From NCBI GenBank assembly GCA_034435675.1, contig DAOTWP010000006.1, positions 1 through 16,295 on the forward strand: a stretch of 16,295 bases of DNA, written 5' to 3'. The stretch's first letter is position 1. Each line of letters begins with the position of its first letter. Source of the stretch: DAOTWP01 sp034435675 (GTDB lineage Bacteria; Chloroflexota; Anaerolineae; Aggregatilineales; Phototrophicaceae). Position numbers and translations under genes: made by a program. Below, in pieces: positions 1 to 6,534 of this stretch. The notes below the pieces were generated by a model. The model had not been told where the DNA came from. It saw only the letters and a list, made by a program, of their open reading frames with translations, and did not search any database.

Positions 1-2082
1 AGTGTCAGGATCACGCGGCACACGCTGGTAGCTGCGGTCCGGCAGCAGTTCCCACGCGCCGACATTATCGCGCATCTGCGTGTTCAGAATGCGCAGTGCC
101 TTACGTTGCAGTCCCTCATCCAGCAGCGGAAAGACCACTTCCACACGGTTATACAGGTTACGGCGCATAATGTCCGCGCTGCCCATATACACCCGCCGGT
201 TGGCAGGCGCATTCTCGAAGTAGTAGATGCGCCCGTGTTCCAGAAAACGCCCGATAATGCTGCGCACGCGGATATTCTCGCTGACACCCGGCAGTCCTGG
301 CACAAGGCAGCACAGCCCGCGCACAATCAGATCCACCTGCACGCCCGCGCGTGACGCTTCGTAGAGCTTGTTAATCAGCACATCTTCTTCAAGCTGATTC
401 ATCTTCCAGATCACGCGCGCCGGTTTGCCTGCCTGCGCTGCCGCGATTTCGTCATCCACCAGCGCGACCAGCGCCTCATGCAGATATTCCGGCGCGACCA
501 GCAGATGGCGGTACGTCGTCGCCGGCGCGTAGGCAGTCAGGCGGTTGAACAAGCGCGAGGCGTCCTCCGCGATTTCGCGATTGCAGGTCAGCATGCCGCA
601 GTCGGTATACAGGCGCGCGGTGGAGGCGTTGTAATTACCTGTGCCCAGATGCACATAACGCCGCACGCCGTCTGCTTCGCGCCGCACGACCAGCGCCACT
701 TTCGCGTGGGTTTTGACCGGCAGTTCTTCGACGCCGTAGGTGACGTGCACGCCTTTGTCTTCCAGCGCACGCGCCCATTCCAGATTGTTTTCTTCGTCAA
801 AGCGCGCCTTGAGTTCGACCAGCACAGCGACCTGCTTATCATTGTCGCGCGCGTCCATCAGCGCCTGCACCACCGGCGAATTTTTGCCCACACGGTACAG
901 TGTCGCCTTGATTGCCAGTACATCGGGGTCATGCGCCGCCTGCTGGAAAAACTGCTCGACCGGCAGGAACGAGTCAAAGGGATGGTGCACCAGCACGTCG
1001 CCCTGACGAATCACATCAAAGATGTTGGTATCCGCCGGCAGCACCGCGCGCGGCACATAGGGGGGGTCTTTGAGATCTGGACGATCAATTGCCGCCAGTT
1101 GGAACAGGCTGGCAGCGCCCAGCGCCCCCTCAATGGCGTAGACATCACGCTCTGGATCAACTTCCAGTTCGTGAATCAAGCGCTGGAGCATGCGTTTGCT
1201 GATGGTGTCCGGCACGCTCAGGCGCACGACAAAGCCGAAGCGCCGTTCGCGCAGGCTTTCCTCCACCAGCGCGCTGATGTCCAGATGGCTGTCTACTTCC
1301 TGCTCGTGTTCGTAATCAATGTCGGCGTTGCGCGTCAGGCGGAAGGGAAAGTGCTCGATCACGTCCATGCCGGGGAAGAGCAGGTCGAGATTGTCCGCGA
1401 TCACATCTTCCATCCAGACAAACGTGTGCATCAGGTCGGCGCTGTGGGCGGCGGGGTCGTGCCGGTGCAGCGCCTTGCCCACGCTGATCAGGCGCGGCAT
1501 CATGTCGGGCACTTTGATGCGCACAAACAGCGGTTCGTCGTCTTCGCGCGCTTTTTTGCGGTTGTTGCCGTTGCGCGCCAGCAGCACGCCGATATTCAGG
1601 CTGAGGTTGGAGATGAACGGAAATGGGCGGGCATGATCCACTGCCAGCGGGGTCAGCACGGGGAAAATTTCCTCGGCAAAAAAGCTGCGCAGCGCGGTGC
1701 GCTGGTCGGGGGGCACCGCCGCCACCGCCCGAATGATGATGCCCTGCTTTTCCAGTTCCGCCAGTACCGTGCGCATCAGGGCGCGCTGCTCATTGACCAG
1801 CAGCCCGACTTCGGCGCGAATCTGCGCCATGATCTCGTGCGGCTTCAGCCCATCCGGGCGGGACGAGTTGATCCCGGCGTGCAGTTTTTCCAGATACGCC
1901 GAAACGCGCACCATATAAAACTCATCCAGGTTGTTGCTGAAAATCGCCAGAAACTTGACCCGTTCCAGCAGCGGCACCCGCGCGTCGCGTGCCTGTTCCA
2001 GCACCCGGCGGTTGAAGGCAATCGTACTCAGTTCGCGGTTGATAAAAGTTTCAGGGTTTAAAAGGGGCAGTTTGGCACTCAT
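1..2082 (-). CDS. ppk1: Polyphosphate kinase 1 (3' end cut by window edge)
   Basis: Reversible polymerisation of the ATP gamma-phosphate into inorganic polyphosphate. I translated this frame by hand: it is open from the ATG at 2082 to base 1, giving 694 residues. PPK1 proteins are usually about 690-720 residues, so only a few C-terminal codons are missing. The N-terminus (PETFINREL, then FSNNLDEFYMVRV) is typical of PPK1. Two PLD-like catalytic regions are visible. The first has VKTHAK with His459, which I take as the autophosphorylated histidine, followed by YVHLGTGNYN. The second has FLEHGRIYYF with His616, followed by VYMGSAD. No strong Shine-Dalgarno sequence precedes the ATG, but the conserved N-terminus supports this start. 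The gene diverges from the unknown gene at 2448. Identification is very secure. Confidence 0.97.
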   Translation of the reverse strand, partial: MSAKLPLLNPETFINRELSTIAFNRRVLEQARDARVPLLERVKFLAIFSNNLDEFYMVRVSAYLEKLHAGINSSRPDGLKPHEIMAQIRAEVGLLVNEQRALMRTVLAELEKQGIIIRAVAAVPPDQRTALRSFFAEEIFPVLTPLAVDHARPFPFISNLSLNIGVLLARNGNNRKKAREDDEPLFVRIKVPDMMPRLISVGKALHRHDPAAHSADLMHTFVWMEDVIADNLDLLFPGMDVIEHFPFRLTRNADIDYEHEQEVDSHLDISALVEESLRERRFGFVVRLSVPDTISKRMLQRLIHELEVDPERDVYAIEGALGAASLFQLAAIDRPDLKDPPYVPRAVLPADTNIFDVIRQGDVLVHHPFDSFLPVEQFFQQAAHDPDVLAIKATLYRVGKNSPVVQALMDARDNDKQVAVLVELKARFDEENNLEWARALEDKGVHVTYGVEELPVKTHAKVALVVRREADGVRRYVHLGTGNYNASTARLYTDCGMLTCNREIAEDASRLFNRLTAYAPATTYRHLLVAPEYLHEALVALVDDEIAAAQAGKPARVIWKMNQLEEDVLINKLYEASRAGVQVDLIVRGLCCLVPGLPGVSENIRVRSIIGRFLEHGRIYYFENAPANRRVYMGSADIMRRNLYNRVEVVFPLLDEGLQRKALRILNTQMRDNVGAWELLPDRSYQRVPRDPDT

Positions 2083-2447
2083 ACCATAACCCGCATCAAT
2101 TGGTGGACATTGAACAAACAGCCGCCGCCGCCGGTCAAAGCGGCGGATCGTAACACATAGAACACCGGATTGTACTTTTCGGCACCATTATGTTACGGAA
2201 AGTTTAGAAAATTAGCAAGGTTTTGCGTAATACACGGCGGCACTGCTGCTTCCGAACTGGTTGCGCAAGCGACGGGACTGAAGTACCATTCAAGCAGTAG
2301 CATGTACTCTCGAAAAGCGTTTAGCTTTGATAGAACTAATACTGAAATTTTTATAAATTATCAAGTTTAGGTCAATAAACTGCTGGATTTTCGCCAGCGA
2401 CTCCTGTATAGTCTTGTTAAAGCAGCAACGAGCAGCAAGGGAACAGC
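2083..2447. promoter_or_regulatory. Divergent intergenic region between ppk1 and the unknown gene
   Basis: This is a 365-bp spacer without a convincing gene; its middle (about 2170-2370) is clearly more AT-rich than the flanks. On the minus strand a TACAAT box at 2174-2169 is a plausible -10 for ppk1, but no good -35 precedes it. The resulting leader would carry a GC-rich hairpin, CCGCCG/CGGCGG with a 7-nt loop, at 2128-2146. On the plus strand TATAGT at 2407-2412 is a plausible -10 for the gene at 2448, again with a weak -35. An alternative is TTGATA (2327-2332) with TATAAA (2352-2357), but that spacing is 19 bp. A 66-codon open frame at 2170-2370 has no ribosome binding site or protein-like composition, and I do not call it. 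Confidence 0.35.
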
Positions 2448-3221
2448 ATGAGCTTTTTTACCACCGCCGATTACAAAGCGCTCACCAGTGGCAACGCCGC
2501 GCTGCTGCGCAGCACCCAGGAGAAGCTCCTTAAGCTGCATCAGACCCTGCACCCGCAGCTGCGCACGCACCATATGGATTTGCACCCGCGCCCGCGCGCG
2601 GCACTGATTACGCAGAATTCTGCTGCCAGCCCGGTGGACAGCGGCGTGCTGACGCTGGCTTATTTCCGCCCGATGGAACAGGCGGAGATGGTCGAACAGT
2701 TGATGGGACGCGAAGGCTTTGGCGATTACGCGCATGTGGAGTATTACCGCCATCCGGTGATTGAGCTGCGCCTGTCGCCGCGCCATTTTGCCGTCGAGCT
2801 GGTGCTTTCGCCCGATGCCTGGTGGGATCAGCAGAATCTGGTCGGCAAGCTGGCGCTGGACAAACACCGCACGGCGTTCCAGCGGCTGCTGCACGAGATG
2901 AACGATGCGTATGTCTTTGGCTTCTGGGGCGGCGCGCACCTCAGCGATATGCACCTGACGATGTCACAGTTGACCTATGGCAGTGTGCTGGAGCGCTGGA
3001 TGGGCACGTTTGCCGAGGGGCAGGACTGGGTGCGTGTGGGGACGTGGTACGAGCATGACTCGCCGCTGCTGTCCGAAGACCAGATCACGCACGAAGTGTT
3101 CACGCGCATTCGCGGGCTGTACCCGCTGTACGAATTTGCGCTGTGGACCAGCGACAACAATTTTCGCGCCTTTTACGGCGGCGGACAAAAACGCCCGAAT
3201 TACGCCGAAGACCGCACCTAG
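2448..3221 (+). CDS. Conserved-looking hypothetical protein, 257 residues
   Basis: I do not recognise the family. The start is well defined: AAGGGA (2437-2442) lies 5 nt before the ATG. The protein has no signal peptide or membrane helix, so it should be cytoplasmic. It is rich in aromatic residues and His (YRHPVIELRLSPRHFAVELVLSP around residues 101-124, DAWWDQQNLVGKL after it, FGFWGGAHLSDMHLTMSQLTYG around 157-178). These look like amphipathic strands around a compact alpha/beta core, probably a single domain. Codon use matches the GC-rich neighbours, unlike the adjacent toxin cassette, so this appears to be resident DNA. Its stop codon shares the palindrome CTAG with the stop of the rhs remnant on the other strand. 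No function is proposed. Confidence 0.85.
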   Translation: MSFFTTADYKALTSGNAALLRSTQEKLLKLHQTLHPQLRTHHMDLHPRPRAALITQNSAASPVDSGVLTLAYFRPMEQAEMVEQLMGREGFGDYAHVEYYRHPVIELRLSPRHFAVELVLSPDAWWDQQNLVGKLALDKHRTAFQRLLHEMNDAYVFGFWGGAHLSDMHLTMSQLTYGSVLERWMGTFAEGQDWVRVGTWYEHDSPLLSEDQITHEVFTRIRGLYPLYEFALWTSDNNFRAFYGGGQKRPNYAEDRT

Positions 3222-3395
3222 CGCAGCGCGCCGTCAATCGCCGCATTCGCCGCCTGCCACGTATTGCGCGTCAGCGTGCCCACCGCCATGTCGCCCTTAG
3301 CGCAGCGGCACACGCACCATCACCGGGTCGCGCGTCAGGAAGCTGCCCAGCGCGGGGTTGTAATAGCGCGCGCGCAGGTATTGCAGCCCAACACA
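3218..3395 (-). pseudogene. RHS-core remnant followed by a hinge copy (broken frame)
   Basis: On the minus strand bases 3392-3300 encode VGLQYLRARYYNPALGSFL followed by TRDP. This is the diagnostic end of the RHS-repeat-associated core of Rhs/YD-repeat toxins. An in-frame TGA lies just upstream, and the frame closes with TAA at 3299-3297 soon after RDP. Shifting by one base re-opens it as GDMAVGTLTRNTWQ, then QAANAAIDGAL and R-stop at 3220-3218. The second part matches the hinge at the start of the toxin-tip frame (4522-4555). It is therefore a short, frameshifted piece of an rhs gene 3' end that has lost its own toxin tip. It is much more GC-rich than the immunity gene just upstream, as expected for rhs core DNA. 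It is not expected to make protein. Confidence 0.8.
3224..3257 (+). repeat. 34-bp direct repeat, copy A (rhs hinge)
   Basis: This 34-bp sequence recurs in the same orientation at 4522-4555 with two mismatches. Read on the minus strand it encodes QAANAAIDGAL. Here the copy follows an RHS-core remnant and ends almost at once in a stop codon. Together the two copies bracket the toxin-tip and immunity genes. Confidence 0.88.
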
Positions 3396-3472
3396 TCAGA
3401 TTGATCGAATTTGCCAACAGCAACGCTGTATCGGTTTTTATAGCAAACTGCGTTCAACAACAAAGCGTAAAC

Positions 3473-3880
3473 TTACTGATTGGAGAACGTCTTTTTTATC
3501 TTGCCTCCCTCAAGTTGCACGGAACCTGCGACAATATTCCATTCCACCCATCCAGGTGGATCAGACGAGAAGCCGCCCAGATAAAAATTGCCTGATTGCT
3601 CATTTCCTTCAGTAATGTTTTGATACTCTTCCGTAACAGGTAACTTGAAACTTCCCTGCGTTGCATCATCAAATTCCCTAATAATCCTCACTGAACTGAC
3701 AACTCCATTGAACTTCAAAATACCGTGCTCATAAAGCGTTGCTGTTTGTATACCGGGAAAACCCTTGTTTACCGTAAACTCGTATACCGGCACCTTGATT
3801 GCGGTGCCAGCTATCTCAGGCTTTCCAAACTTGCTGTATGTGAAGTCGAAATATTCCGACAAAGGATGATCAGGATACAT
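3473..3880 (-). CDS. Candidate immunity protein for the adjacent toxin tip
   Basis: A 135-residue protein of unknown family. Its ATG (3880) is 2 nt after the TAA of the toxin-tip frame. A G-rich Shine-Dalgarno (GGGGGGA) lies within the end of that frame, 5 nt before the ATG, so the two genes should be translationally coupled. There is no signal peptide or membrane helix. The sequence alternates hydrophobic and polar residues with many Gly, Asn and aromatics (VPVYEFTVNKGFPG, NFYLGGFSSDPPGWVEW), which suggests a small beta-rich cytoplasmic protein. Position, size, coupling and low GC relative to the flanks all fit the immunity gene of a polymorphic toxin. That role is inferred from context; the sequence matches no immunity family I can name. 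An unrelated cargo gene is the main alternative. Confidence 0.72.
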   Translation of the reverse strand: MYPDHPLSEYFDFTYSKFGKPEIAGTAIKVPVYEFTVNKGFPGIQTATLYEHGILKFNGVVSSVRIIREFDDATQGSFKLPVTEEYQNITEGNEQSGNFYLGGFSSDPPGWVEWNIVAGSVQLEGGKIKKTFSNQ

Positions 3881-3882
3881 CT

Positions 3883-4515
3883 TTATCCCCCCATTCTGAG
3901 CGTTAAGGTTCTCATCGCATCCGGTGGCATCGGCAAATATTGCGGTCCATCTGGACGTCCAAATGATGCTCCTGAGAGAGCCGATGGAGTTCGCGGAGGC
4001 ATCAGCTCAAAACCGAGTCCAGCAATTTCTGGTAGCAATTTCCCTCGCTCTCCTAGCACTTTAGCATAGATATTGTTTCCCGCGAACGTAATGTTCAGTT
4101 CTCCGCCCGGCTTCAAGACCCGAGCTGCTTCCTCATAAACGGCAGTTCTGAAAGCCCGGCGCGCCTCAGGTGACGCTTCACGCAAGGCTTCATTGAATGG
4201 ATTTGTGATGAAGATCTCATCCACGGAATTATCAGCAAAATCTGAAAGATTGGTTGCGTCACCAAGAACAATCTCAGGATTTCCATATGTGTCAACATCA
4301 ACCGTAATAACCCGAGCTTCATGCGGTGTATATCCAGGAATACTTCGATTGATCTGAGATTTAGGTCCGCTGAAGAGTTCCAAAACGAGTATTCTGTCCC
4401 TTGAACCTCCGCCAGGATATGTCTCGCTGAACATCGGGCGCGGGGCAGACGGCTCAAGCTGACCGGGTGCAGGCGCGCCGTTCGCCGCCGCCAGCCGCTC
4501 GCGTCCGCCGAACAT
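3883..4515 (-). CDS. Rhs-type toxin tip with a class I methyltransferase-like fold (orphan C-terminal domain)
   Basis: The frame is open from 4566 (just after an in-frame TAA) to the TAA at 3885-3883. The first ATG is 4515, with no Shine-Dalgarno before it, which fits a severed C-terminal piece better than a free gene. Codons 4560-4516 read FAQAANAAIDGALNR, the same hinge seen after the RHS-core remnant at 3218-3395. A Pro/Ala-rich linker follows (about residues 12-36). The rest resembles an S-adenosylmethionine-dependent methyltransferase: ILVLELFSGP (42-51) at motif I, VITVDVD (69-75) with an acidic residue after strand 2, EIVLGDATNL (81-90), IFITNPFN (101-108) and RVLKPGGELNITF (132-144). 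The motif I loop is atypical (FSGPKSQ rather than GCGTG). Family and toxic role are inferred; the target is unknown. Lower GC than both flanks indicates acquisition. Confidence 0.7.
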   Translation of the reverse strand: MFGGRERLAAANGAPAPGQLEPSAPRPMFSETYPGGGSRDRILVLELFSGPKSQINRSIPGYTPHEARVITVDVDTYGNPEIVLGDATNLSDFADNSVDEIFITNPFNEALREASPEARRAFRTAVYEEAARVLKPGGELNITFAGNNIYAKVLGERGKLLPEIAGLGFELMPPRTPSALSGASFGRPDGPQYLPMPPDAMRTLTLRMGG

Positions 4516-4521
4516 GCGGTT

Positions 4522-4555
4522 CAGCGCGCCGTCAATCGCCGCGTTTGCCGCCTGC
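4522..4555 (+). repeat. 34-bp direct repeat, copy B (rhs hinge)
   Basis: Partner of the copy at 3224-3257, with 32 of 34 bases identical. Here it forms the first codons of the open frame leading into the toxin tip. Homology to copy A ends within a few bases on either side, and beyond it on the upstream side lies the pepA leader rather than rhs core. Confidence 0.88.
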
Positions 4556-4640
4556 GCGAATTGGTGTTAACCCCGCGCTGCTGTCCGGTGGTAAAATCCG
4601 CGCCTGTTCACGGAATTCGACTCTAGCGGAAAGGACCATC

Positions 4641-6185
4641 ATGCTGAACGTCAGCGCAGTGAAAGGTGCCATTCAGGACAGCGATGCCGATGCCATCATC
4701 ATCAGCCAGTTTGAGCGCAGCGATGCAGACACGCCCCCGAACGCGATCCTCACCGCGCTGGACGAGGCAAGCGGCGGCGCGGTCAGCAAAACGCTGGAAC
4801 TGGACGGCTTCAGCGGCAAGGCGGGCGAAGTGGCGACAGTGTATCCGCGCAGCGACAGCCTCAAAACGCAGCGGGTGATTGTCGTCGGGCTGGGCAGCGA
4901 AAGCTCCTTCAATGCCGAAGGTGCGCGCCGGGCGGCGGCGCGGGCGGTGCAGCGGGCGAAGGCGCTCAAGCTGAAGCGCGTGGCATCAGTGATTTACGGC
5001 GCGGGCGTGGGCGCGCTCAGCCTCGAGGCGGCAGCGCAGGCAGTCACCGAAGGCAGCGTGCTGGGGCTGTACGACTATCGCGGGCAAAAATCCGGCGAGG
5101 CGCCCGCGCTGCAACCGGAAACGCTCGACCTGCTGATCGCCGACGATGCCGGGCTGGCGGCGGCGCAGGCGGGTGTGCGCGCCGGGCTGGCTACTGCCGA
5201 AGGCGTCGGGCTGACGCGCGACCTGGTCAACCTGCCGCCCAACATCTGCACGCCGGAGTATCTGGCGCAGGTAGCGGCGCAGGTGGGCAGCAGCACCGGG
5301 CTGAAGGTCGAAACGCTGGATCGCCGCCAGATGGAAATGCTCAAAATGGGCGCGCTGCTGGGGGTGGCGCAGGGCAGCAGCGCCGAGCCGCGCTTCATCA
5401 TTCTGGAACACAACGCCGCGCGGGCGAGCGAACTGGACACGCTGGTGCTGGTGGGCAAAGGCGTCACGTTTGACACCGGCGGCTACAGCCTGAAAGACCG
5501 CGACGGCATGGTCGGCATGAAGGCGGATATGGCGGGCGGCGGCGCGGTGATCGGCGCGCTGCTGGCGCTCGCGCGGCTGAATGTGCCGCTGCACGTCGTC
5601 GGGTTGGTGCCCGCAGCAGACAATATGATCAGCGACAAGGCTTACCGCCCCAACGAAGTGCTGACCGCCAGCAACGGCGTGACCATCGAAATTATCAGCA
5701 CGGACGCGGAAGGGCGGCTGCTGCTGGCGGACGCACTGGTCTATGCCGGGCGCTACAAACCCGCGGCGGTGGTGGACATCGCCACGCTGACCGGCTCGAT
5801 GGCGGTGGCGCTGGGCGGCGCGGCGGCGGGCTTCTTCTGCACCGACGCGAAACTGCGCGATGCGCTGGTGGCGGCGGGCGCAGCGACACACGAACGGGTG
5901 TGGGAAATGCCGCTGTACGAAGACTACAACAAACCGCTGGAATCGCTGACGGCGGACACCAAAAACAGCGGCAGTCGCTACGGCGGCGCGTGCCAGGCAG
6001 CGCTGTTCCTCAAGCGCTTCACCGACTACCCCGCCTGGGCGCATGTGGATATCGCCGGGGTGGCGGGCATTGAGACAATGGGCGGCAGCAGCGATGTGCC
6101 GTATATCAGCAAGGGCGGCACGGGGTACGGCGTGCGGTTGTTCGTGGAACTGGCGCGGCGCTGGGCAGCGGCGCAGGCGCAGTAG
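4641..6185 (+). CDS. pepA: Leucyl aminopeptidase (M17 family)
   Basis: A cytosolic di-metal exopeptidase that removes N-terminal amino acids, chiefly Leu, in peptide turnover. The start at 4641 (MLNVSAVKGAIQ) is preceded by GGAAAGGA (4628-4635) 5 nt away. A longer frame from 4467 would read through the toxin cassette and is rejected. The product has 514 residues, normal for the family. All metal and catalytic residues are visible, each offset by +3 from E. coli PepA: Lys273, Asp278, Lys285, Asp296, Asp355, Glu357 and Arg359. The M17 signature reads STDAEGRL (353-360), with Ser in place of the usual Asn. The N-terminal half (about 1-180) is the variable domain. TAAAAT at 4592-4597 could be its -10, but no matching -35 is seen. 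The gene appears monocistronic. Confidence 0.97.
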   Translation: MLNVSAVKGAIQDSDADAIIISQFERSDADTPPNAILTALDEASGGAVSKTLELDGFSGKAGEVATVYPRSDSLKTQRVIVVGLGSESSFNAEGARRAAARAVQRAKALKLKRVASVIYGAGVGALSLEAAAQAVTEGSVLGLYDYRGQKSGEAPALQPETLDLLIADDAGLAAAQAGVRAGLATAEGVGLTRDLVNLPPNICTPEYLAQVAAQVGSSTGLKVETLDRRQMEMLKMGALLGVAQGSSAEPRFIILEHNAARASELDTLVLVGKGVTFDTGGYSLKDRDGMVGMKADMAGGGAVIGALLALARLNVPLHVVGLVPAADNMISDKAYRPNEVLTASNGVTIEIISTDAEGRLLLADALVYAGRYKPAAVVDIATLTGSMAVALGGAAAGFFCTDAKLRDALVAAGAATHERVWEMPLYEDYNKPLESLTADTKNSGSRYGGACQAALFLKRFTDYPAWAHVDIAGVAGIETMGGSSDVPYISKGGTGYGVRLFVELARRWAAAQAQ

Positions 6186-6354
6186 CTGCCCGGCAGACAC
6201 AGGCGGCAATCTTTGCGGCTTTTTTACGGGCGCAGCGGACTCACGGCGTTACAATACGCGCTGATGCATGCCGGTGGTCACGGTGGGGATTGTGCTGTTT
6301 CCACTGGCAGTCAGCGCCTGGCTGCCTTAAGACACGGTTTCGTAATGATCTGTG

Positions 6355-6393
6355 AACCCGGATAAGGGGATGATGCTCTTTAAGAAAATAATC
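6355..6393 (+). repeat. Dispersed intergenic repeat, copy 1
   Basis: Twenty-two bases (6355-6376, containing AAGGGGATGATGC) match 8100-8079 on the minus strand with one mismatch. After an unlike 8-base spacer, AAAATAATC (6385-6393) matches 8070-8062. Copies 1 and 2 are inverted relative to each other and flank the amidohydrolase. A more degenerate third copy (GGGATGATGC, then CTTTAA) lies at 7826-7860. No transposase is present. Confidence 0.75.
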
Positions 6394-6404
6394 AGGTTAC
6401 CGGC

Positions 6405-6431
6405 AGGGTTGAAGCATGCTTCTTCAACCCT
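6405..6431. repeat. Perfect 10-bp stem hairpin
   Basis: AGGGTTGAAG (6405-6414) pairs perfectly with CTTCAACCCT (6422-6431) across a 7-nt loop. No T-run follows on either strand, so it is not a typical intrinsic terminator. It lies 12 bp after repeat copy 1, much as a palindrome follows copies 2 and 3, which suggests a REP-like or MITE-like palindromic unit. Confidence 0.7.
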
Positions 6432-6534
6432 ACTACGGAAAACGCTATTCGCATAAATTCCTGAATTGCAGCATTCCCCTGGTCAGCAAGACAGGTTTAT
6501 GGATAGGTTCCTATATTTTCGGGGAAGATGGCTG

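Larger units (their letters stand above)
6186..6534. other. Intergenic region between pepA and the amidohydrolase
   Basis: About 350 bp without a convincing gene. Just after pepA, a weak GCAA/TTGC mini-hairpin runs into a T6 tract near 6220-6225 and might terminate pepA. A TACAAT box lies at 6250-6255. A 20-codon frame at 6268-6330 has no ribosome binding site and is not called. The rest holds one copy of an intergenic repeat (6355-6393) and a strong hairpin (6405-6431), listed separately. The amidohydrolase promoter must lie here, but I see no clear -35/-10 pair. Confidence 0.5.

Noticed and set aside
478..2061. Long open frame of 527 codons on the plus strand opposite ppk1.
   Set aside because: It is antisense to a clear PPK1 and its product is His/Arg/Gln-rich without domain-like sequence, as expected for the complement of a GC-rich gene.
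2170..2370. A 66-codon frame in the AT-rich spacer after ppk1.
   Set aside because: There is no ATG-linked ribosome site, the composition is not protein-like, and it ends just before the promoter of the next gene.
4467..4640. N-terminal extension of pepA by 58 codons.
   Set aside because: It reads through the hinge repeat of the toxin cassette, is Arg/Pro-rich, and ignores the strong ribosome site before 4641.
4986..6209. Open frame of 407 codons on the minus strand opposite pepA.
   Set aside because: It is the antisense shadow of pepA, with an Arg/His/Gln-rich composition and no recognisable motif.
6268..6330. A 20-codon hydrophobic frame (MPVVTVGIVLFPLAVSAWLP) after a TACAAT box.
   Set aside because: There is no ribosome binding site and no partner gene; a frame this short is easily chance. 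It could be a relic, but nothing supports that.
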